NCBI RefSeq assembly: GCF_014132355.1 | Contig: NZ_BLZO01000093.1 | Span: 1-64,000, forward strand | Source of the DNA: Okeania sp. KiyG1 | Lineage (GTDB): Bacteria > Cyanobacteriota > Cyanobacteriia > Cyanobacteriales > Microcoleaceae | Direction of reading: 5' to 3' | Length of the DNA stretch: 64,000 nt | Shown: positions 57,671 through 64,000 of the stretch, in pieces | Layout of the letters: each line of letters begins with the position of its first letter | Position numbering within the stretch: position 1 is the first letter of the stretch | Notes under the pieces: model-generated | The model's database searches: none | Told to the model about the DNA's origin: nothing | Seen by the model: only the letters and a program-made list of their open reading frames with translations | Position numbers and translations under genes: made by a program

Positions 57671-59647
57671 AAGAGGGAGTAGGGAGTAGGGAGTAGGGAA
57701 AAGGGAGGAACAATTGATCATTTCTGGAAAAGAGATGGGGAGATGGGGAGTATTTTTCAACCTTTTTCTCTGATACCTTCCCTCTACCTCTTGACTCCTG
57801 AGGACTGACAAAAAAACTGAATCGCCGACAAAGATACGATCAGAGGTTCTATATATATTCATATTCAGTGCCGAAATGCTGTTCTTGGGTTGAATAAAAA
57901 GTCATGCGCAGGGGCGAGTAACACCCAATAACAAAATACTACCACGATTTTTTTGGGGATGCAAGGGGAAAGACCTTGCCGTTTTTTTGAGCTTCACAGG
58001 ATGATAATTTGATTGAAAAGTGAATATAGCGATCGCTTCTATTTATTTTTTTAGTGCTTCACAGGATGATGATTTTTCTGATGCTTTGATGGTGTGAGTA
58101 TCCCTTCTATATGTATTCAGTGACGATATGCTGTTTTTGGGTTGAATAAAAAGTCATGCTTAGGGGCGTGTTGCACCCAATAATAAAATACTATCATATT
58201 TTTTTTGCCGATGCCTGGGGAAAATCCTTGCCGTTTTTTTTGGAGCTTCACAGGATGGTAATTGGATTGAAAAGTTGATATCGCGTTGGCGGAGCCTAGC
58301 GGTAGCTACATCGCTTCTACATGAGTAAATATCGATACTTTCGATGGGGTGAGCATCTCTTCTATATGTATTCAGTGACGATATGCTGTTTTTGGGTTGA
58401 ATAAAAAATCATGCGTAGGGGCGAACGACTGCCAATAATAAAATACTATCACGATTTTTTTGCCGATGCCAGGGGAAATACCTTGCCGCTTTTTTGGAGC
58501 TTCACAAGATGCAGATTAATCATCCCTGTATCCGTGACCAAATCCTTGTCTGGCTGATGGGGTGAAAAATTTTCGGTGTCGCCACTTCTTTACTAAAGTG
58601 CTTCACAGGATGATAATTTTTCTGGTGCTTTGATGGTCTGAGTATCCCTTCTATATATATTCAGTGGCGATATGCTGTTTTTTGGTTGAATAAAAAGTCA
58701 TGCGTAGGGGCGTGTTGCACCCAATGATTACATACTATCACGATTTTTTTGGGAATGCAAGGGGGAAATACCTTGCCGTTTTTTGGAGCTTCACAGGATG
58801 ATAATTGGATTGAAAAGTTAATATAGCGATCGCTTCTATTTATTTTTTTAGTGCTTCACAGGATGATGATTTTTCTGATGCTTTGATGGTGTGAGTCTCC
58901 CTTCTATATGTATTCAGTGACGATATGCTGTTTTTTGGTTGAATAAAAAGTCATGCATAGGGGCGTGTTGCACCCAATAATAAAATACTATCACGATTTG
59001 TCTTGAGTGTGTCTTTCATTCCGAGGAGACCTCGGAATTACACACTCGCTTTTTGGGGATGCCAGGGGAAATACCTTGCCGCTTTTTTTGGAGCTTCACA
59101 AGATGCAGATTAATCATCCCTGTATCCGTGACCAAATCCTTGTCTGGCTGATGGGGTGAAAAATTTTCGGTGTCGCCACTTCTTTACTAAAGTGCTTCAC
59201 AGGATGATAACTTTTCTGGTGCTTTGATGGTCTGAGTATCCCTTCTATATATATTCAGTGGCGATATGCTGTTTTTTGGTTGAAGAAAAAGTCATGCGTA
59301 GGGGCGTGTTGCACCCAATAATAAAATACTATCACGATTTTTTGGGGAATGCAAGGGAGAAATACCTTCCCGTTTTTTTTGGAGCTTCACAGGATGATAA
59401 TTGGATTGAAAAGTTAATATAGTGTTGGCAGGGCAAGTGCGGTAGCTACATCGCTTCTACATGAGTAAATAGGGTTTGCTGATTAAATATCAAAGCATTG
59501 ACTGATAAATGCGTAAGTTCTATGCCTCTTTTTTCTAACTTCTGATAGATTTATGAGAAGTCTTAATATTTAGCCCAAAATATTTCTTTTGAGTATCAAA
59601 AGAAGATATAATAATTTAGATTATCAAAACTTTGCTTATAAGTGCCT
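57671..59647. repeat. Composite repeat field (modules of ~90-350 bp)
   Basis: Two module types alternate. Type A (near 57869, 58116, 58370, 58660, 58910, 59254) reads ATTCAGTGACGATATGCTG then GGTTGAATAAAAAGTCATGC and GGGGCGTGTTGCACCC. Type B (ten places, e.g. 57993, 58053, 58245, 58498, 58592, 58787, 58853, 59091, 59193, 59383) reads GCTTCACAGGATGATAATT or GCTTCACAAGATGCAGATTA. A higher-order unit of about 593 bp is repeated (58498-58790 and 59091-59385), containing CCCTGTATCCGTGACCAAAT. One copy carries an extra ~50-bp insert at 59000-59050 with TTCCGAGGAGACCTCGGAA. No frame is sustained. Confidence 0.75.
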
Positions 59648-61615
59648 ATGATCGAGCTACATTTTCAATCCCAACTACAAAAAAGGAAAAATCCATTTGG
59701 AAGTAGTCGAGTCGATCATCCTTTTCAGACACATAGCGATGCAGATAATGTTTTTAGTCAAGAATTTAATAGAATACAATCTACTCTCAAAGATATTAAG
59801 CAAGATATTAATCATCAAAGTAAAGGGGTTGTTGTTGTAGGGGAACCAGGGTTTGGCAAAACTCACCTAATGATGCGACTAGCAAATAGTAGATTAAAAA
59901 CTAACCGACTTTTATTTATCCGTCAGCCTAATAATCCAGATGCTATTATTTATCATATTTATAGTCGTATACTTGAATCACTTATTAGGTGTATTCCAAA
60001 AATTAACTATACTCAATTAGAATATTTGATTGCTAATAGTTGTGCCAAAATTTTTCAAGAAATTATTATAGAAAATCCAGATTTGTACCCAAAAAAAGAA
60101 AGTAAAAAAGACCATACAGTTATAGAGTTAGTCAAAAATGGAAACCTGGAATTACTCTCTTTTTTATCATCAGATACGCAAGGAAAACGAGAGTTTTGGG
60201 AACATATAGAAAATCGAGCTAATCTGTGGTGGAGTACAAATTATTCAACGGCAGGATATGCACCAGAAATATTCAAAGGAATTATCAAGTTTTGCGGGTA
60301 TAGAGCTATAGATTATCGTCGCATCATTCGAGAATGGTTAGCAATGAATGATGTACCTCAAAAATTATTAGATAAAGTTAAAATAGCATCTTGGAATAAA
60401 AGTATCAATCGGGAGGAAGTATCTCTAGAAGCGTTAAAAGTATTGGGTTATTTATCACTTTTAGACGAACCTTTGATTATTGTTTTTGACCAATTAGAAG
60501 GTTTAGGTAGGGAATATAATCAGAATCTTTTGCACAGTTTTGGAGAAGCAATTAAAGAAATTTTTACTCATATTCCTAATAGCTTGATTATCCTAAATTT
60601 ATTCCCCGACCGATGGGAACAGTTTAAACAAGAGTTTGATGATTCTATTGTAGATAGAATTTCTCAATGTCAAGTATTCTTGAATAAGCCATCTGAAGAA
60701 CAGCTAATAACAATTCTTAATGAAAAATCTAAGTCTATTAATCTACCGATTGATCAACTTTTTGAACCACAAGAAATTGAGAAGATATTAAGTAAAAATT
60801 CTATCCGCTCAATTATTAATTCTGCTGCAGATTTCTATAATTATAAAATTCATAATATTCCACTGCCAGATTATCTGAAAGTAGAGACAAATAGTTATAT
60901 TGAACTACAGAATAATTCCAATTTACAAAATTTTGTCTCAGATATTAAGCAGATTAAAGAACTTGTTCTGAAGATAGCTGAAAAACTGAATATTGAATCT
61001 AATCTAGAAACAAAAATTGAGCAAAATAATCAAAAATATATTCATCAGGAGACTCAAGCTGATACAAATAAAATCATCGGAGATTACCTGAATCAAAAAT
61101 ATCAGCAAATAGAAGAAGAATATAGTGAGTCTCAAATTATTACAAGTAGTGATGACCGAGGAAAATTGGAGAAAATTTTTGAATCTTTGAAAATAATTCA
61201 ACCATCTCTCAAGTTAGATTTTCTCGCCTTTGATAGACCGAAAAAAATTCCAGACCACCTGCTTATTCAAACAGAAACTCAAGGCTATGCTATAGGTTTT
61301 TTATATGAAGGAGGTAACGCCTTTTTTTCTCGGATGACTAACTGGAATGAATTAGTAGCAAGAAATTCTCACCTCAAGTTTTATCTATATCGAGATGCTA
61401 GGGGGTATCAAGTTAGTGGTGAAAAAAGTATGGCAGAATTAGATAAGTTTAAAAATACAGATAATGGCGAATATGTTGTTTTGATCAAAGATGAACGTAT
61501 TACTTTTGAACTTCTCTATCAAATAATTGTAGATATTCAAAATCAAGATTTGGAAGCTAAGTTGGATGAAGCGTTATTAATTCTTTTAAAAGATATTCAC
61601 ATCATTCGTTATTAA
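59648..61615 (+). CDS. P-loop ATPase of unknown function
   Basis: The ATG at 59648 is used (a GTG lies six bases before). The protein has 655 residues. Near the N-terminus NPFGSSRVDHPFQTHSDADN precedes VVVVGEPGFGKTHLMMRLAN, a P-loop at about residues 61-80. Walker B is likely PLIIVFDQLEGLG (~278-290), giving a Cdc6/Orc1- or STAND-like AAA core. A sensor-like run LIILNLFPDRWEQF follows. After a helical winged-helix-like part there is a polar coiled segment (residues ~430-500). The C-terminal ~150-residue globular domain ends in LLILLKDIHIIRY and contains HLLIQTETQGYAIGFLYEGG and KFYLYRDARGYQVSG. No family name is certain. It is flanked by long repeat fields and has no operon partner. Confidence 0.65.
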   Translation: MIELHFQSQLQKRKNPFGSSRVDHPFQTHSDADNVFSQEFNRIQSTLKDIKQDINHQSKGVVVVGEPGFGKTHLMMRLANSRLKTNRLLFIRQPNNPDAIIYHIYSRILESLIRCIPKINYTQLEYLIANSCAKIFQEIIIENPDLYPKKESKKDHTVIELVKNGNLELLSFLSSDTQGKREFWEHIENRANLWWSTNYSTAGYAPEIFKGIIKFCGYRAIDYRRIIREWLAMNDVPQKLLDKVKIASWNKSINREEVSLEALKVLGYLSLLDEPLIIVFDQLEGLGREYNQNLLHSFGEAIKEIFTHIPNSLIILNLFPDRWEQFKQEFDDSIVDRISQCQVFLNKPSEEQLITILNEKSKSINLPIDQLFEPQEIEKILSKNSIRSIINSAADFYNYKIHNIPLPDYLKVETNSYIELQNNSNLQNFVSDIKQIKELVLKIAEKLNIESNLETKIEQNNQKYIHQETQADTNKIIGDYLNQKYQQIEEEYSESQIITSSDDRGKLEKIFESLKIIQPSLKLDFLAFDRPKKIPDHLLIQTETQGYAIGFLYEGGNAFFSRMTNWNELVARNSHLKFYLYRDARGYQVSGEKSMAELDKFKNTDNGEYVVLIKDERITFELLYQIIVDIQNQDLEAKLDEALLILLKDIHIIRY

Positions 61616-62738
61616 AAATAGCAATAGAAGCGATCGGAACTTCTGAAGTCTAGTGCCGTTAGGGGGAAGTTAAAAGTAAGTCAAAAGTCAAAAGTCAAAA
61701 GTCAAAAGTAAGAAATTAAGAAGTCAAAAGTCAAAAGTTAAAAGTAAGAAATTAAGAAGTAAGAAGTAAGAAGTAAGAAGTTAAGAAGTAAATTATAGTG
61801 GTCAATAGGAGTCAATAATTCAGCAAGTATTTATGCTTAGTATTTAACTGAAAATTTGACTTTTGAGAAGTAATTTATACAGTATAAACATTTACCAATA
61901 ATAGAAATTTAATACTACTTTTAATGTTACAAATTGACGTGCGGAATGTGGGTTTTAGACTGAAAACCAGGTACTTTTTTAAACCCCAAAAAAGCTAAAA
62001 TCTTTATATGTCACTGCTTTTAGATTTAATCAGCAAGCCCTATTTACCGAAGAATTAATAATTAAATAATTAAATAATTCAGGTTTAAAGCCTCCCTTTC
62101 AAGGAGAAAAAATAAATTTTTTCCTTTTATTCAATCCTATCCGTTTTTAGGGAGAGGTAATTATCAATTATCAATTATCAATTATCCATTATTGAATAGC
62201 TATCAGCATTTCAGCACACTAAAAGCTTGGGTTTAAATTCCCGACTTCTATACAGCGGTTTTCATTTCGCTAAACCACAGTAGTGGCGTTAACGTCGTTG
62301 TTCCCTGGTAAAATATCCTTACGCATTGTATGACTTTTAACTTGATTATATTACTTCGATTTCTCGGGAACAGTAGCCAACAGATTTGATATAACTTTTG
62401 ACTCTTGAATTTTGAATTTTGACTTTTATAGTTGTTTAACTTAAAAATGAGACATTTTTTCGTCTGAAACTTCCTCAGAGCAAGAAAGCTTTGTCTCAAT
62501 CTAAAGTTAAATGACTATAACTTTTTCTTGGCAACAGTAGCCAACAGATTTTGATATAACTTTTGACTCTTGAATTTTGAATTTTGACTTTTAATTTTTG
62601 GCTTTAGCCAACGGATTTGATATAATACTTGACTTTTTATTTTTGACTTTTGACTTGAAAATACTTTTAACTTTTGACTTTTGACTTTTGACTTGAAAAT
62701 ACTTTTGACTTTTGACTTTTGACTTTTGACTTTCTTTT
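61616..62738. other. Long intergenic stretch of short repeats
   Basis: Many tandem AAAGTCAAAAGTC / GACTTTTGACTTTTGACT runs (61675-61800, 62640-62735), TTATCAATTATCAATTATC, and two copies of GGCAACAGTAGCCAACAGAT type sequence (about 62370 and 62530). No gene is supported. Confidence 0.5.
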
Positions 62739-63083
62739 CTAAGGAAATTTGCTAGTAACTCTACCAATTATCTGTTGCGAACTGACAAAACCGAAAGAAC
62801 GACTATCGCTACTTTCTTCCCTATTTTCTCCTACCAAAAAGCAGTCGCCATTTTCATCAACAAAGGCAACCCGCTTAATTATTTTTAAATCTGGGCGATG
62901 GGGATGTTTAGCCACCACCAAATCATCTATTTCAGGTAAACAGCGGCGGTAGGCTTTAGTGTCAACAAGAATATCCTCCCCTGGTTTGAGTAAGGGAAAC
63001 ATAGAAAACCCTGTAACACAAAAGCGTTGACGCAATCTAAACAACCATAACAATAACTCTTTATTGTCGCTTGTTTGTATCAA
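62739..63083 (-). CDS. sodX: NiSOD maturation signal-peptidase-like protease
   Basis: SodX is an S26-type (LexA/signal peptidase-like) serine protease that trims the leader of nickel superoxide dismutase. The nucleophile is in VTGFSMFPLLKPGEDILVD (Ser about residue 27). The general base Lys is in LKIIKRVAF (~residue 70), and the third box FLVGENREESSDSRSFGFV is typical. It is translated from a TTG codon at 63083 with a stop codon three codons upstream, so no longer start exists. It lies 32 bp after sodN on the same strand, the usual sodN-sodX operon order. Length (114) is normal. Confidence 0.9.
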   Translation of the reverse strand: MIQTSDNKELLLWLFRLRQRFCVTGFSMFPLLKPGEDILVDTKAYRRCLPEIDDLVVAKHPHRPDLKIIKRVAFVDENGDCFLVGENREESSDSRSFGFVSSQQIIGRVTSKFP

Positions 63084-63115
63084 TATTTTTGCCTACCACC
63101 TGAAATTAAAAAAAT

Positions 63116-63574
63116 TTAGCTAGCCTTGTACCAGGTTACTTCTCTTTCCTTAGTGGCCCAGAAAATATTGTGGATTTTCTCCACAGCAGCTAGTAACTCA
63201 GTAGCGTGCTCCAAACTAACTTCCACTTTACAAGCAGAACAAAGTTTAGCAGCCTTCCAAAAAGTATCGTGGAGGTCTGGATACTTTTCTAAATGTACAG
63301 GCTTAAAATAATCAGTCCAGAGAATCAGTAAATCTTCCTTAGTCTTCTGAGCTTGCTCTTCCTTAATAGCAATATAGCGAGAAAGAGTATTAGCAGTCTT
63401 ATGGTCTCCTGCTTTTGGGTCAAGATCTAGAATTTTCTTAGTCATAGACAATACTGCTTCAGCATAAATGCGAGCAGAAGCAGGGTCATAAACACCGCAA
63501 GGGCCATCGCAGTGAGCGCTAACTTCTGGTGCTGGGAAGGACTTTCTAATCTGATTAGCAATTCTGTTGAGCAT
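63116..63574 (-). CDS. sodN: Nickel superoxide dismutase
   Basis: SodN dismutes superoxide using a nickel ion bound by the first residues of the mature protein, the Ni-hook HCDGPCGVY. Here it follows a 20-residue leader (MLNRIANQIRKSFPAPEVSA), so the Ni ligands are His21 (N-terminus of the mature chain), Cys22 and Cys26, with Tyr29 in the second shell. The rest is the four-helix bundle: AEAVLSMTKKILDLDPKAGD, ADHKT-type loops and a C-terminal part ending VTWYKAS. Length 152 residues fits the family. sodX follows by 32 bp. Marine cyanobacteria often carry NiSOD in place of FeSOD. Confidence 0.97.
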   Translation of the reverse strand: MLNRIANQIRKSFPAPEVSAHCDGPCGVYDPASARIYAEAVLSMTKKILDLDPKAGDHKTANTLSRYIAIKEEQAQKTKEDLLILWTDYFKPVHLEKYPDLHDTFWKAAKLCSACKVEVSLEHATELLAAVEKIHNIFWATKEREVTWYKAS

Positions 63575-63686
63575 AGTTTTCTAAGATATTCCTATCTGTA
63601 TGAAAAATGTAAAGTAATGTTACGATGAAATAGTGGTTCACAAGGAAGGATTTTCCTAATAATTTCCACCTACCCTAGTTTAAATC

Positions 63687-63759
63687 AAAAGTGTGGGTAT
63701 TTCTAAATTTCCGATAATCCCCACCCACCCCATTTAAAATGAAAAGTGTGGGTATTTCT
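63687..63759 (+). repeat. Two direct 18-bp repeats ahead of ocp
   Basis: AAAAGTGTGGGTATTTCT occurs at 63687-63704 and 63742-63759, exactly 55 bp apart, with related CCACCNACCC sequence in front of each. They lie 38-110 bp upstream of the orange carotenoid protein start. They might be operator sites or a simple duplication. Confidence 0.4.
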
Positions 63760-63796
63760 GATTTTGAATTTTTGATTCCTTTATTAAGATAAACCT

Positions 63797-64000
63797 ATGC
63801 CATTTTCAATTGATACAGCTCGTAATATCTTTCCCAGTACCTTATCTGCTGACGCAGTGCCAGCAACCATTGCTCGCTTCAGTCAGCTAAGTGCAGAAGA
63901 CCAACTAGCTCTCATTTGGTTCGCCTACCTGGAAATGGGTAAAACTATCACAATTGCTGCTCCTGGAGCTGCCAATATGCAGCTGGCAGAAATAACTATG
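63797..64000 (+). CDS. ocp: Orange carotenoid protein, N-terminal part (cut by window end)
   Basis: The first 68 residues are visible: MPFSIDTARNIFPSTLSADA, VPATIARFSQLSAEDQLALI and WFAYLEMGKTITIAAPGAAN, which match the N-terminal helical carotenoid-binding domain of OCP closely. OCP absorbs blue-green light, binds phycobilisomes and dissipates excitation energy; its C-terminal domain regulates this. The rest lies beyond 64000, so the ORF cannot be distinguished from a stand-alone helical carotenoid protein (HCP), although the sequence resembles full OCP. The start is divergent from sodN, with a 55-bp-period direct repeat in the shared spacer. Confidence 0.93.
   Translation, partial: MPFSIDTARNIFPSTLSADAVPATIARFSQLSAEDQLALIWFAYLEMGKTITIAAPGAANMQLAEITM

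Overview
This window looks like part of the chromosome of a filamentous, repeat-rich, AT-rich marine-type cyanobacterium, with Trichodesmium, Okeania, Moorea or Lyngbya relatives the best guess. The pointers are the start of an orange carotenoid protein gene, cbiD next to guaA, a nickel superoxide dismutase with its maturation peptidase, a secreted cyanophycinase, phosphonate uptake genes, frequent GCGATCGC (HIP1-like) octamers, and WD40, NB-ARC, CHAT and caspase-type signalling proteins. Roughly half of the DNA is non-coding and is built from dispersed palindromes, MITE-like elements and tandem arrays. The genus assignment is inference.

Layout. 0-6.6 kb: a lipoprotein, a fused DUF3102-like/RusA-like nuclease, and a TPR-CHAT protein split by a one-base slip. 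6.7-8.3 kb: three 293-bp repeats followed by eleven exact-period 66-bp repeats. 8.6-11.2 kb: two housekeeping-type oxidoreductases. 12.1-16.9 kb: a broken HTH/NB-ARC/14-WD40 STAND gene, divergent from a small DUF5678-like, retropepsin-like and acidic-protein cluster. 17.2-20.5 kb: a truncated lipase-like gene, a second DUF5678-like gene interrupted by a precisely definable 256-bp IS200/IS605-type mini-element, then 16 tandem ~122-bp units that each carry an intrinsic-terminator hairpin. 21-23 kb: a Tat-exported FAD/Rieske oxidoreductase. 26.4-30.4 kb: a K+ channel (RCK-2TM-RCK) split by a slip, a DUF2834 gene, a duplicated channel tail and a pore-like membrane protein. 30.6-36.7 kb: an interrupted nuclease-like gene, a CDF metal exporter, a 7-WD40 protein, a PEP-CTERM surface protein and seven 132-bp repeats. 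37.5-41.1 kb: guaA and cbiD. 41.9-46.7 kb: twin dead tnpB elements flanking an excisionase-like HTH protein, an orphan antitoxin and a PD-(D/E)XK-like protein. 46.8-53.7 kb: a DUF3352 protein and a giant NACHT-HEAT-metacaspase gene that has absorbed intergenic repeats in frame. 53.9-57.7 kb: phnE and phnC without phnD, and a cyanophycinase. 57.8-59.5 kb: a composite repeat field. 59.6-61.6 kb: an orphan P-loop ATPase. 62.7-64 kb: sodX, sodN and the beginning of ocp.

Two themes unite the window. First, several signalling or conflict-type genes (CHAT, NB-ARC-WD40, NACHT-caspase, the ATPase) sit among mobile debris. Second, many reading-frame breaks fall exactly at mononucleotide runs, so sequencing or assembly error has to be weighed against real decay. 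The best candidates for undescribed biology are the tandem terminator/ncRNA-like array (18.5-20.5 kb), the NACHT gene with translated intergenic repeats (49.1-53.7 kb) and the ATPase at 59.6 kb.
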